A stretch of 64,000 nucleotides of DNA from Achromobacter piechaudii NBRC 102461 (GCF_001571245.1 NZ_BCTK01000006.1:1-64000), one strand, 5' to 3'. Counted from the stretch's first letter, positions 27,882 to 36,511 are shown. The notes: generated by a model not told the origin, from the sequence alone. A program made the numbers and translations.

Positions 27882-28526
27882 TCAGTCCTTGTCTGCCTTC
27901 ATGTCGTGAACGATCTTGTTCCGCATCGCGACGGCGCGTTTAAACGCAGCGGTCGGTTCGGCCGGCTCGGCATCGAGGGCCGCTGCGAGCGTTTCCGAGT
28001 CACGCTCAGAGAGCCGTAGAACCACCTGATGCTCAATTTCGAGGAGTGCTGCTTGATGGGCCGCGTGTATCACGAACTCTGAGAGCGAGCGGCCAGAAAT
28101 ATCTGCGGCGCGCTGAATCACGCTCCGCTCTTTCGCGGTCAACCTGGCGTCGAGTCGGGCAGTTCGCGGTTCGTCAACACGTTTGAGCTCTTGTCCGATG
28201 AGCTCGCGTAGCTGTTCAACGAAATCGATCGATAGCTGGTGACGGTCACGCTCTGCAGCTCGCGCTTTCTTGACTTGCGACCGGGCGGCGACAGCGGTTC
28301 GGGCGCCTCGGCGTTCGAGGCGGAGAAGCCTAGGGGGCTCCTCAGTCGGCGACCCGGCCGCTTTGGATCGCATCACGTTTGCCCAGCGGGCGTAGGCCGC
28401 TGCAAAGCCTGAGTCCGGCACGGCCACGACGAAGCTCTCAGAAGTGTTCTGCGAATCCTGCCGCTGGCGTTTCCGCTTCTGGCTGATCTTGGATGCCGGG
28501 GTTAGGTCTTCGTAATGTGTGCGCAT
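27882..28526 (-). CDS. DUF1778 antitoxin with a long N-terminal extension
   Basis: 214 residues, against about 90 for the usual TacA/DUF1778 antitoxin. The C-terminal part from about residue 123 is standard: ARLDARLTAKERSVIQRAA, SGRSLSEFVIHAAHQAA, then a toxin-wrapping tail. The first 120 residues are basic and Gln/Arg-rich with no domain I recognise. The start at 28526 is well supported by GGAGG 8 bases upstream, so the extension is real. Likely binds the GTAC-repeat operator just upstream and represses its own operon. Confidence 0.85.
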   Translation of the reverse strand: MRTHYEDLTPASKISQKRKRQRQDSQNTSESFVVAVPDSGFAAAYARWANVMRSKAAGSPTEEPPRLLRLERRGARTAVAARSQVKKARAAERDRHQLSIDFVEQLRELIGQELKRVDEPRTARLDARLTAKERSVIQRAADISGRSLSEFVIHAAHQAALLEIEHQVVLRLSERDSETLAAALDAEPAEPTAAFKRAVAMRNKIVHDMKADKD

Positions 28527-28540
28527 GGCGTGTTCCTCCG

Positions 28541-28587
28541 TGTACGGGAATTAACGTACAAAAATATTGTACGGCATTCCTCGTACG
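28541..28587. promoter_or_regulatory. Toxin-antitoxin operator with four GTAC repeats
   Basis: GTAC cores at 28542, 28556, 28569 and 28583 are spaced 14, 13 and 14 bases. They form nested inverted repeats: TGTACG-N8-CGTACA, CGTACAA-N5-TTGTACG, and the palindrome CGTACG. Placed 15-61 bases upstream of the antitoxin start, where the ribbon-helix-helix antitoxin would be expected to bind. Confidence 0.7.
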
Positions 28588-28653
28588 GCGTCGATGGTTT
28601 GGCACACCGTGAGGTTGGGAAGCGAACGATAGAGTGCTGTCACCGTTCTTGAA

Positions 28654-28946
28654 CTACCGCGGTGCCACTCCTTTACGAAGTTTGTCCGGCGCCTCCATCA
28701 TGGCGCGAACCTCCTCATCTCGCTCTATTACACAGGGTTCTGCCGCGAGGCGAATCAGGAGTTCCTGATAGATGTCGCCCATGAGGCCGTGGGGCCGTTT
28801 GAGGTCACCGGACACCTGATGCAGCGCATCAGTTCCGAGCGGCGGCGCTTGGTTTCCCACAACAAGAGGATTACATCCGCATTTTGCGGATGGCGTTCAC
28901 GAAGGGCGCGAAGCGCCTCGTAGGCCAAGGTCTGTTTGAAAGGCAT
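28654..28946 (-). pseudogene. Frameshifted hypothetical gene
   Basis: Two minus-strand frames appear to be parts of one protein. The first starts MPFKQTLAYEALRALRERHP and runs to ILLLWETK. After a shift near 28855 the second continues TDALHQVSGDLKRPHGLMGD and ends DKLRKGVAPR. I do not recognise the family. Broken by one frameshift or sequencing error. Confidence 0.5.
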
Positions 28947-28993
28947 AATGGAATCACTGGCTATCCATCCAGTATATTCCGCCTTTATCAGGG

Positions 28994-29656
28994 TCAGTTC
29001 ACGGGCCTGGCGACCAGCATGTCGGAGGGGAAGGGCCGAAGAAAGTCCCGACTTTGCTCTGCGGGCGCCGCCAGCCAGTCCCTGTATGCCCCCTCAGGCA
29101 AAATCACAACCATCCGCTTTTCTTTGCCAGCTTGGTGGTAGTCGCGAAACAGCGGGTCCTCATCGGCGTTGATCGTCAACATGGTGTAGCTGTCCTGCCA
29201 CTGACCGGATTGGTCCCGGTAGCGGTCCCAGAGTCCAGCGATGCCCATCGGCGCGCCGTCGGCACGCGCGAAGCGTGTAGCGACGGCCTTTCCCGACCGC
29301 CAGTCGGGCTCGAAGATAGCATCGGCGGGTATGACACAGTGTTGTGCGCGACGCTAGGCGTTGCGGAAGGTGAACGCATTTGCGACGCGGTCGTCACGAG
29401 CGTTAAATGTCGACAGCTTTTCCGCGCCCGCGAGATCGTCAGGACGGGTAGACGGCGATATCAAGCCCCACCGGCCGACGGCCGCTTCGCGCGGTGGAAC
29501 CGCCTCATCGCCGACATCGTATTCGGGTGGTCGGCGGACGAAGACCCCTTGATATCGAGGCCACATATCGTATTTCCCGACTGTCGCTGGCCTTTGCGCG
29601 CCGAACTTTCTGAGCAGCAGCTCGGCGTCCTTCAGTGTTTGATAGTGGCTGCACAT
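28994..29656 (-). pseudogene. SRAP/YedK (SOS response-associated peptidase) gene with an in-frame amber stop
   Basis: The product begins MCSHY, placing the catalytic Cys2 that captures abasic DNA. STFNARDDRVANAFTFRNA follows, then a TAG at 29354-29356, after which the same frame continues RRAQHCVIPADAIFEPDW to residue 220. The later segment has the SRAP-typical HQAGKEKRMVVILP. Relatives usually carry an aromatic residue at the stop, so a TGG to TAG change is likely. No indel is involved. It may be a recent pseudogene or a readthrough product. Confidence 0.85.
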
Positions 29657-29728
29657 GAGGAGTTCCCCCAGAGAGAAGCCTCATAATAAATTGCCGGCGT
29701 CCTGCCGAAAGCGACCATAAAGCACCGC

Positions 29729-29848
29729 CTACTTGGTTAGGTGCTTACGGGCCTTCCATTGGCCGATGAATTCGTCCAGGCGGACGCGTTCGCAGCGGAA
29801 ATGCAGGCGCTGCCACGCCGAGCGCATGCCGCATTGAGTCTTCACCAT
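29729..29848 (-). CDS. Possible 39-residue protein
   Basis: The frame reads MVKTQCGMRSAWQRLHFRCE then RVRLDEFIGQWKARKHLTK, basic and amphipathic, with GC-rich third codon positions. It is the best candidate in the 410 bases between the SRAP relic and the helicase terminator. No convincing ribosome site, and the family is unknown; it may be a fragment. Nothing else is supported between 29849 and 30020. Confidence 0.25.
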   Translation of the reverse strand: MVKTQCGMRSAWQRLHFRCERVRLDEFIGQWKARKHLTK

Positions 29849-30020
29849 TCGAGCGAGCACTACCCGCTGGTCAACTTTCGGAGGAGCCCCGAAATGGTTC
29901 TATGCTCGCCATTGCACGCGCGATGTTGATCCAGGCAACGGGAAGGCCGAAATTAACCCTATTGGGTCGGAGCGAGTTTTGCGTTCATGTCTGGGCGTGC
30001 TGGGCGAGCCTCGGCTGTCG

Positions 30021-30050
30021 AAAAAAAAGGCCACCCTTTGTGGGGTGGCC
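30021..30050 (-). terminator. Terminator after the helicase gene
   Basis: On the minus strand GGCCACCC/GGGTGGCC form an 8-bp stem followed by T8, 20 bases after the helicase stop. Confidence 0.9.
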
Positions 30051-30070
30051 AGTCCAGCTGAAAAACGAAG

Positions 30071-32347
30071 TCAGCTTACCAACTGCTTCGCAAGGGCGAC
30101 TTCAATGCTGTCCCCCCCTTGATTGAGGATGTCCAGCCCCGAGTCAGGCATGTCTCCGGATGTGGATTGAGATACTGCGATTTTCTGAGCCATGAGTTGC
30201 AAGCAGCGCATCTGCGCCGTGCCCTGATAACCCAGAAAATCGACGTCCACATCTCGCGTCTGACCAATCCGCCAACTACGCCTTGCAGCCTGCTGCAGCG
30301 TGTAAACGTTGTAGCCGGTCTGCATGAACAAGATGGTCGGAAACTCCAACATATCTAGTCCAGTCTTGACGAGCTCTGGGTTGCAGATGAGCGCGTCTAT
30401 CCCGCGATCGACCTGCTCCATCACCCAGTCTTCCCGCTTCTCGGCGGCTACGCTGGAACGAAGTACAGCGCTGCGCACCCCAGCCTGGTCGAAAAGGGCC
30501 TTTAGCCTGGCCGAAGTGTCGCGAGTGCCTGTGTACGTCGTGTACACCAGCGTGCGACGACCCTTCGCAGTCTCCCGCCGTACTCGTTCCAGTAGTGCCT
30601 CTTCTTTTGGAGCCATCTCCTGATTGCCGAATAGCGAGGGAAGGCTCGCAAGCACCGACTTAGTATGAGGATGTCGCACAGTCTCAGGCCGAAAGCAGCA
30701 TTCCGGCCACGCGAGGAGAGCGTTGAGCACGACCCCCATAAGCGACTTGTCACCGGCGCGCAATGCCCGACGTAACTCGTCGACCAACGTTCGCTCAAGA
30801 TACTTGTAGGCAGATTCCATGTCGGCAGACATGGCCACCTCCACCATGCTTTCGCGGTACGGAGGAAGAACGTCCTGACCAAGCTGGGAAAGCTTCAAGA
30901 ACGCGGTGTAAGGAACCACATACCGCATGATTCCCTTGGGACCAAACCCCGGGCCTTTGACGGTAGAGATAGTCTTCTTATCCCCTTTTGCCGTGCGATG
31001 AGATCCTGAGTTCGATTCTTTGTGAATATCGATCAGGACTCCATGCTCGCGCATGAAAGCCATCGTCGCGGAAGCCATCGACCCCTTCGAGTTGAAGTTG
31101 AACCCGTCTTCAATCATCATCTGCGGGTGCAGGCGATAGAGAAGATGGTAGAGGTCGTCGGCATAGCCCCCCATTAGCGTGCCGGTAAGCGCAAGAGCCT
31201 TTGAGCACTTGCGCGCCAGAACTCCCATCGCTTGGCCCTGAGCAGAACCCTCGTTCTTATACTCGTGTCCCTCGTCTGCGATTAGCAGGCCGAAATAGCC
31301 CTGCGGAAGATAGCGCTTGATGAACTCAGTAGGTTGAAAACCACCCTGACCGAAGGACACTTCGGTATAGGCTAGTGCTCTTTCCATGCGCTTTGCCTGT
31401 CGGTCCGAAAACACCAGGTCCCCTTCATCGTCCATCAAGTTGATGAACTCGTAGACGTTGTCCTGCAGCATATCGCCAAGCATGGTTTCGCCGAATCGAC
31501 AAAGAAGATTGTCCGCGGTGCGCGGGCCGACCGTTGGCATTTGAACAAGAGCCTTCTTAACCATGTCGCGGTAGCTTGTCGGCGTAGCCCGTTTGGGTAC
31601 CAGCGTCCAAAGCCGTTCACCACATCCGCAGGCAGTTCGCCGTTCATTCAACGCTGATGTTGCTAGCGCTGGCGTGAATGGAACACCTTCCTCATCGCAG
31701 ACGAACTTACCGCACTGAGGGCAGCAAGCGGCACTTCTGTAAACGCGGCCGAGCTCTGAGTCGTAAATTGCCGGACGAGTCGCGAAGGCGGGACGCCAAT
31801 CGAACCCCATTCGCATGCGAACGCGGCCCAAGATGAAGAATTGCGGCACTACCGGCTTGCTTCGCATGCTCCTGAGCTGCAGCAGCTTTCGAAGCGTGTC
31901 GGGGCCGTTGAGGATCCAGACTTGCGCGTTAGGAACCGTTGCACGAATCTCACGCCGCCATTTGTAAACCAAGTGGGGAGGCGCAAGCACCAAAGTGCGC
32001 GGGAAGCCCGCGTGATGGAGGAGAGTCGCCACGAGGATGCCCATAAGGGTCTTTCCCGTGCCCATCTCCGCATTGATGACGCCGGCAGGTGCATGCTGTG
32101 TCAGAAGGGTGGTTATGGCGTGAACAACGCGTCGCTGAGCTGGAAACGGCGTGCGCGATAAGGAATTGATGATTCCGTCCCAGATGGGGTTGGACGCCTC
32201 GTCGAAGATAGGGGGATTCTGACTCCGGACGGCCTGTAACAGGCCAGAGCCAAATTTACTGATGAACTCCGATAGAGGGATGCTCGCGGTTTCATCGGAT
32301 TGAACTTCTTCCAAGGCGACAACTTCGTCGTCAACGATTGCATTCAT
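30071..32347 (-). CDS. SNF2-like DEAD/DEAH-box helicase
   Basis: 758 residues. Motif I INAEMGTGKTL has Lys99; motif Ia LVLAPPHLVYKWRREI; motif II is LLIADEGHEYKN near 360; the ALTGTLMGG motif III follows. The C-terminal helicase domain has LVYTTYTGTRDTSARL and ends with QAARRSWRIGQTRDV, the SNF2-type motif VI. A zinc-ribbon-like insertion with CCPQCGKFVC and CGCGERLW lies near 205-245. Such proteins are frequent in ICE backbones, with roles in replication or defence unproven. Start supported by GGAG 7 bases upstream. Confidence 0.88.
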   Translation of the reverse strand: MNAIVDDEVVALEEVQSDETASIPLSEFISKFGSGLLQAVRSQNPPIFDEASNPIWDGIINSLSRTPFPAQRRVVHAITTLLTQHAPAGVINAEMGTGKTLMGILVATLLHHAGFPRTLVLAPPHLVYKWRREIRATVPNAQVWILNGPDTLRKLLQLRSMRSKPVVPQFFILGRVRMRMGFDWRPAFATRPAIYDSELGRVYRSAACCPQCGKFVCDEEGVPFTPALATSALNERRTACGCGERLWTLVPKRATPTSYRDMVKKALVQMPTVGPRTADNLLCRFGETMLGDMLQDNVYEFINLMDDEGDLVFSDRQAKRMERALAYTEVSFGQGGFQPTEFIKRYLPQGYFGLLIADEGHEYKNEGSAQGQAMGVLARKCSKALALTGTLMGGYADDLYHLLYRLHPQMMIEDGFNFNSKGSMASATMAFMREHGVLIDIHKESNSGSHRTAKGDKKTISTVKGPGFGPKGIMRYVVPYTAFLKLSQLGQDVLPPYRESMVEVAMSADMESAYKYLERTLVDELRRALRAGDKSLMGVVLNALLAWPECCFRPETVRHPHTKSVLASLPSLFGNQEMAPKEEALLERVRRETAKGRRTLVYTTYTGTRDTSARLKALFDQAGVRSAVLRSSVAAEKREDWVMEQVDRGIDALICNPELVKTGLDMLEFPTILFMQTGYNVYTLQQAARRSWRIGQTRDVDVDFLGYQGTAQMRCLQLMAQKIAVSQSTSGDMPDSGLDILNQGGDSIEVALAKQLVS

Positions 32348-32384
32348 GGTGGTGCTCCAAACAAAGGGAATTAAGAGACACCGG

Positions 32385-32413
32385 CCCCTTCCGGGCGGGT
32401 GTCCCGGAAGGGG
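32385..32413 (-). repeat. Strong hairpin in the helicase leader
   Basis: CCCCTTCCGGG and CCCGGAAGGGG form a perfect 11-bp stem with a 7-base loop, between the upstream stop and the helicase ribosome site. No T tract follows. Confidence 0.7.
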
Positions 32414-32427
32414 GGGGAGCGGCGCCG

Positions 32428-33042
32428 TTAGGCGTCCGCCAGGAGGGTCAGTCGGCCATCACGGACGTATGAGGAAATGCGGGAAGAGAAGTCACTCGGC
32501 AGGCGGACAAACGTAGGATGTATGCGCCCCACCGGCCTGGAAGTTTCGTCATCAAGATCGGCCAAAAGGTCGCAGCGAAGTTCGCTCATCACGAAATCAC
32601 GCCAGTGGTCCAAGAGGGGAACCTCGGAGATCTGTTTAACTAGATCCCAGACGGGGTCAGAGGCCAGGTCAGGTGCTTGCGCGGCAGTAGAGTCGCGCAA
32701 CACCCAGCCACTTCGAGTAGGGCGGGATGGTTTCAGCAGCGCCGGGTCATAGATCCAGCAGTGCAAGAGTCCGCCGAAAAGAGTCTGCTTGGGAAGCCGG
32801 CCTGTGTGCTTTTCAAGACGCTTCACATCCCCAACGGAGACCACGGTTTCGACGGTCGATGACGTCGTCATCAACGTCAACTGTCGTAGGCCTCCTTCTT
32901 GAGATCCCAGTTGAAGAGACGCAAAGAGCTGCTGTACTGATCCGTCTCTGCCATAGAACGAAAGAAATGCGAGATCGCCGCTTGGCAACCTGATGCAGGC
33001 ATCCACATACAGGTCTTGCAGCTCACGAATGCGATACATCAT
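32428..33042 (-). CDS. Hypothetical ICE protein
   Basis: 204 residues from MMYRIRELQ, with GGAG 6 bases upstream. The segment LQDLYVDACIRLPSGDLAFL begins a beta-rich N-terminal half, with an acidic C-terminal half containing WRDFVMSELRCDLLADLDDE. I do not recognise the family. It lies between a second unknown gene and the helicase, all co-directional, so a joint role with the helicase and methyltransferase is possible. Confidence 0.65.
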   Translation of the reverse strand: MMYRIRELQDLYVDACIRLPSGDLAFLSFYGRDGSVQQLFASLQLGSQEGGLRQLTLMTTSSTVETVVSVGDVKRLEKHTGRLPKQTLFGGLLHCWIYDPALLKPSRPTRSGWVLRDSTAAQAPDLASDPVWDLVKQISEVPLLDHWRDFVMSELRCDLLADLDDETSRPVGRIHPTFVRLPSDFSSRISSYVRDGRLTLLADA

Positions 33043-33075
33043 GCTTTGCTCCAAGAGTTTGGTAGGTCTGGATCG

Positions 33076-33519
33076 TCACAGTGCGGGCTCTACTTCCGCC
33101 AAGTGGGGCAGTAGTTCCCGTAGCTGCTGGATCGACCGCGCCGACAGCTTCACTTCAAACAGGCGGTCTAAATCGACGATCTGTTCGGTCAGTGAGGGTG
33201 CGGCGTCGGAAACCATTCGGCAAAAGCTGAGAAGGCGACGTGCGCGCGAGTGGAGCTCAAGCTCGTGCACGGTCGCATCAGGAGGCGGGAAAGCGCCATT
33301 GCCCAGGTGGGAAACGGACAGGTCAACCCGTTCTCCTTCTTCGTGGAAGTCGTCATGTAGGAGTTGCAGCGCGCAATCTCCTGTCCATAGCGAACCACTC
33401 CCGAAAGCAGACTCCGCTAACTGCAAAGCGGCTAACTCATTGGCGGCAACCACGCCGACCTTGATGACGTGTTGGTACGCGACTTCAAGGGTCACGATGA
33501 ACTTAGAGGACGTTGTCAT
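33076..33519 (-). CDS. Hypothetical ICE protein
   Basis: 147 residues if started at MTTSSKF (33519), chosen because TGGA lies 7 bases upstream; an ATG two codons earlier is also possible. It has an N-terminal beta segment (FIVTLEVAYQHVIKVGVVAA) and an acidic Asp/Glu-rich middle. The helical C-terminus reads SARSIQQLRELLPHLAEVEP. No family recognised. Stops 33 bases before the next start. Confidence 0.6.
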   Translation of the reverse strand: MTTSSKFIVTLEVAYQHVIKVGVVAANELAALQLAESAFGSGSLWTGDCALQLLHDDFHEEGERVDLSVSHLGNGAFPPPDATVHELELHSRARRLLSFCRMVSDAAPSLTEQIVDLDRLFEVKLSARSIQQLRELLPHLAEVEPAL

Positions 33520-33807
33520 TGGCATATCCAAGCGACAGCAGGCACCCTCGCGGGCAAGCCCGCAAGGGTTTAGAGGACACTCCAGGTCGATGCGACCTTG
33601 GTCTGGGCAAATGCCCATGGAGCCAAACCAAGAAGGGCGCCGGTTACGCCGGCAGCGGCCCAGTACCGTAGGGCTTCGTAGAACGCTGTCCTAAGCGCAG
33701 GTGAATGCGTTTAGGACAGCGCCCTCGTGGATACGAGGGGCTGATGTTGAAACCGCCATTGTTCTCCCCGGGGCGATGCGCAGCAGTCGCTGCTATCCCC
33801 GAGAGAT
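33520..33807. repeat. Hairpin-rich intergenic region
   Basis: 288 bases without a gene but with several strong stems. CCCT-GCGGGC/GCCCGC-AGGG lies at 33545-33568 (one mismatch) and GCTGTCCTAA/TTAGGACAGC at 33685-33720. CCCTCGT/ACGAGGG lies at 33722-33739, and imperfect GCAGCAG/GCTGC stems near 33780. The first sits about 26 bases upstream of the start at 33519. The others may end the methyltransferase transcript. No T tract is clear. Confidence 0.6.
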
Positions 33808-34911
33808 TTAGCGGATGTTGACCAGGCGGCCAAGGGTCGGCCCGGGCGTGAAGTCGATTCCTACGATCGTTGGCACGAACTTGTCGCGCATCACAATCGT
33901 CGTGCGAATGTCTCCGTTATCAGCCTCTTCAAGCTGCACCTCCTGATCTTTGACCTTGATCGTGTCGCCGCGGATGAGTAGCTTGGTCCCGTCGTCGCTC
34001 TCTACCACGCCGCTTATCTGGCCGGCCGCCAGAGCAAGCGCCAGATGCCAGTCGGAGAGGTTGCACAGCGGGCGGCGATGGGCTAGTTGGCCGGTCGAGA
34101 AAACTCGATCAAACTGCGGCCACAACGTCGAAGCCTCCACGCGTTGCAGCTCAAGCTGCAACTGCTCCGCGTCGATCTTTGTCGAAATAAAGGCGGGCTC
34201 GCCTGGAACGTGCGGGATGAGATACGGAGCGGTTGTCCACTCTTCCGGTAGTTCCATTGGTAGCTGCCCTTGACCGATATCAACCAAGCGCTTCACCGTC
34301 TCTGGATCAGGGGACTCCGAGCGTCTCTTGATGCCGAATACGACCAACTGGCGAAACTCTTGCTCTGGCGCCAAGTAGGCTTGCACGCCTTCAAAGTTCC
34401 TGGAGATCATCGTCGCGAATTGCTTGTCCATGACGTAGTGCGGGACGATCAAAACCAGTACGCCTCCGAATGTCAGCGATGGCACGGCGGCCTGGTAGAA
34501 GACCTTTTCCAGACGGTCGTAGTGCCGATCGCCGGTGTGACCTTTGTCTGCAACTACAGCCCCATAAGGTGGATTCAGAAACAGAAGCCCCATGGATCGC
34601 GCAGATACAAAAACATCATGTACATCTGCATGGAGCCCTGATGAGAGAAGCTCCTTCGCGTGCCAGGCGCGGCCTTTGTCGTACTCGACGCCATAGGTCA
34701 CCGTCGTTCGAGTTTCATGAAGCGTGTCGAGGTTGGAAGCCACCCAATGAAGTGCGCATCCTTCGCCGCAACACGGGTCATACAGCCTTGCCCCTGCGTC
34801 AGGATCGAGTAGCTCAAGTGCGGAACAAATCCGTCCAAGTGTCTTCTCATCGGTTGGAAAATAGCCGTTTCGAACAAAGTTCTGAGCCAGTCTTGGAAAA
34901 ATAAGAGCCAT
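33808..34911 (-). CDS. SAM-dependent DNA methyltransferase (DUF6094-like, N6-adenine type)
   Basis: 367 residues. Motif I LYDPCCGEGCALHWVA near 50 binds S-adenosylmethionine; motif IV LLFLNPPYGAVV near 105 is the NPPY catalytic loop of N6-adenine or N4-cytosine enzymes. The N-terminal YFPTDEKTLGRICSAL is seen in ICE-borne methyltransferases. Start MALIFPRL has AGGGA 7 bases upstream; a longer frame adds a low-quality extension. No restriction endonuclease is adjacent, so it may be an orphan enzyme that protects the element after transfer. Confidence 0.85.
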   Translation of the reverse strand: MALIFPRLAQNFVRNGYFPTDEKTLGRICSALELLDPDAGARLYDPCCGEGCALHWVASNLDTLHETRTTVTYGVEYDKGRAWHAKELLSSGLHADVHDVFVSARSMGLLFLNPPYGAVVADKGHTGDRHYDRLEKVFYQAAVPSLTFGGVLVLIVPHYVMDKQFATMISRNFEGVQAYLAPEQEFRQLVVFGIKRRSESPDPETVKRLVDIGQGQLPMELPEEWTTAPYLIPHVPGEPAFISTKIDAEQLQLELQRVEASTLWPQFDRVFSTGQLAHRRPLCNLSDWHLALALAAGQISGVVESDDGTKLLIRGDTIKVKDQEVQLEEADNGDIRTTIVMRDKFVPTIVGIDFTPGPTLGRLVNIR

Positions 34912-34940
34912 AAAAATTTCCCTGTTTGTAGTCGTGAAGT

Positions 34941-34964
34941 GCGGGCCGGCGGAGGCCGGACCCG
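34941..34964 (-). repeat. Hairpin in the methyltransferase leader
   Basis: GCGGGCCGG and CCGGACCCGC pair with one bulge, 30 bases upstream of the start at 34911. No T tract. Confidence 0.55.
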
Positions 34965-34982
34965 CCCATCTGGCGGAGAGTT

Positions 34983-35612
34983 CTACTTGATGTGCCACGT
35001 CTGCGAAGCAGCTCGGAAGCTGTACCCCAATCGCTTTCCAAGCCAGTCGCGTTGCGATCGGAACAGAGTGCGGTCGACAGACGGATCGAGCTTCACCGGT
35101 TGTCCATCCCTGATGAGCTCGGCGAGCTCATCACCGAAGATGGCAAGAAGCTCGCTATCGTCGAATTCAACGTCTGGCGACGTGGGCCGTTCCGCGGGCT
35201 GTGCCCCGGAAACACTGCGCGCCGGGGTCGCTGGTGCTTGATCTGTGATCGCATCAGGCAGGACTGTTGGTTCTGCCTGAGGCGTGGCCGATGGCGAAGT
35301 GCGTTCTTCGTCTGCAGGGTCCGGCTCACTCGCTTGCGCGGGGGGGTCGGAATCGTCGGGCTCGTCGCAGTCCAACATGACTTCTGCGAGCGAAGCCCGG
35401 ATCTCGATGGTGATCTTTCCGTACCACGTGTAGGAGTGCGGATAGATCTTGGAAATGAGGAACTCGCCGGGATAGGAGCCCGATTGAAACTGCTCCAAGA
35501 TCTTGTCTTTGATCTTGAACTCGCCGATCGCGGTCTGCAGTTCGCCGACGTTGAAGTCGCCGTTGCCGCCTCGAATCGTCTTGACCTCCAGGGTGCCGGG
35601 GATCTTGATCAT
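34983..35612 (-). CDS. DUF3275 family ICE protein
   Basis: 209 residues. The N-terminal MIKIPGTLEVKTIRGGNGDF and GEFLISKIYPHSYTWYGKIT are the recognisable DUF3275 core, found almost only in ICEs and genomic islands. A Pro/Glu/Ala-rich linker (residues 90-150) follows. A C-terminal domain, LAIFGDELAELIRDGQPVKL then FRSQRDWLGKRLGYSF, is shared by some relatives. Start has GGAG 7 bases upstream. Molecular role unknown, presumed element maintenance. Confidence 0.85.
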   Translation of the reverse strand: MIKIPGTLEVKTIRGGNGDFNVGELQTAIGEFKIKDKILEQFQSGSYPGEFLISKIYPHSYTWYGKITIEIRASLAEVMLDCDEPDDSDPPAQASEPDPADEERTSPSATPQAEPTVLPDAITDQAPATPARSVSGAQPAERPTSPDVEFDDSELLAIFGDELAELIRDGQPVKLDPSVDRTLFRSQRDWLGKRLGYSFRAASQTWHIK

Positions 35613-35636
35613 GGTGTTGCTCCAGAAATAAAAAAC

Positions 35637-35687
35637 GGCCCCGTAGGGGCCAAGATGAATGAGAGGGGCTGCGGGCATGAGGCCCGC
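35637..35687 (-). terminator. Terminator-like hairpins in the DUF3275 leader
   Basis: On the minus strand GCGGGC/GCCCGC (35671-35687), then GGCCCC/GGGGCC (35637-35651) followed by GTTTTTTATTT. The second has all features of an intrinsic terminator but sits 25 bases before the DUF3275 ATG, only 10 before its ribosome site. Confidence 0.7.
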
Positions 35688-35753
35688 ATGAAGGATCAAA
35701 ATATTTGCGTCAGGAGCTGCGGAACCGAGCTTCCTGGTGCAGTGCTACGCCGA

Positions 35754-36014
35754 TTAGGCAGACGCGTCGCCGAGGTGCCTTTCGAGCTTGTCTTTGATTT
35801 CCTGGGCGACACCCCGCCATGAGTGAACATGAAACATCGGGTTCGCTGGCCAGGCTTCGAGTTCTGCATCGCTAAGCTGTGCCACGGTCGTGGCATGCTT
35901 AAGCAACGCATCTACGACGAACATCTGAGCGAGCGGGCCATAGGAGGAGAACTCCATAAGGTCCGCAACGCACTCGACGTTGGTCATCTTTTCTTCGTTC
36001 GCATGAAATGGCAT
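35754..36014 (-). CDS. Small hypothetical ICE protein
   Basis: 86 residues. The start at 36014 has AAGG 6 bases upstream; an inner ATG at 35987 is possible. It is mostly helical (FSSYGPLAQMFVVDALLKHA, then VAQEIKDKLERHLGD) with a WRG motif. Similar small proteins occur beside DUF3275 genes in other ICEs as far as I recall; no function is known. Preceded by its own hairpin leader. Confidence 0.65.
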   Translation of the reverse strand: MPFHANEEKMTNVECVADLMEFSSYGPLAQMFVVDALLKHATTVAQLSDAELEAWPANPMFHVHSWRGVAQEIKDKLERHLGDASA

Positions 36015-36040
36015 ATGGGGCCTTGAGGAAAACGAGGCCC

Positions 36041-36061
36041 CCCATCGGAGGCCCCGATGGG
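36041..36061 (-). repeat. Hairpin in the leader of the 35754-36014 gene
   Basis: CCCATCGG and CCGATGGG form a perfect 8-bp stem; on the minus strand a short TTTT follows, 27 bases before the ATG. Confidence 0.6.
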
Positions 36062-36078
36062 TGAGTAAAGTGCAGTAG

Positions 36079-36420
36079 TTACATGGAGCTTTCGGTGAAC
36101 GTACCGTCAGCCTGGTGCGTCACGACGCGGTTTCCAACGTCGTTGAACATATCCTCCTCCACTTCCTTGAACATGCTTTCCGGCACGGAAATGCTGAAGT
36201 GGTTCAAGACATGGCGGTAATAATCAAGATCCATTTCGAACGGTTCTCGTTCGTGAAGGTTGGAGTAGAGGTAGTCTTCGTCGTCTACAAGCTGCGACTC
36301 GTCACGAAGTTCAACAGGCTTGGAGATGACCATGAAGAAGTAACTGAGCGGCCTGTCCCAGCCAAGGTTGACGGTAACAGGATGACCCTTGTGCGTGGTG
36401 GCGAAGTAGTGGTTGCTCAT
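36079..36420 (-). CDS. Hypothetical ICE protein
   Basis: 113 residues from MSNHYFATTHKGHPV; the longer frame would read through a hairpin and is rejected. The sequence VNLGWDRPLSYFFMVISKPV then YRHVLNHFSISVPESMFKEV suggests a compact alpha/beta protein. No family I can name. A hairpin (CGCCC/GGGCG at 36446-36459, extended by GGACCC/GGGCCC) lies 26-39 bases upstream of the start. Confidence 0.65.
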   Translation of the reverse strand: MSNHYFATTHKGHPVTVNLGWDRPLSYFFMVISKPVELRDESQLVDDEDYLYSNLHEREPFEMDLDYYRHVLNHFSISVPESMFKEVEEDMFNDVGNRVVTHQADGTFTESSM

Positions 36421-36511
36421 TGCATAGCCAGGGAGTGGACCCGTTCGCCCTTCCGGGCGTGGGCCCGGATTGGGAAAAGGCAGGGCGTTGAGTGGGCGCC
36501 GCTGCTTGGGT

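Noticed and set aside
33520-33807. CRISPR-like array from repeated hairpins
   Set aside because: The stems differ in sequence and spacing; there is no repeated unit with unique spacers.
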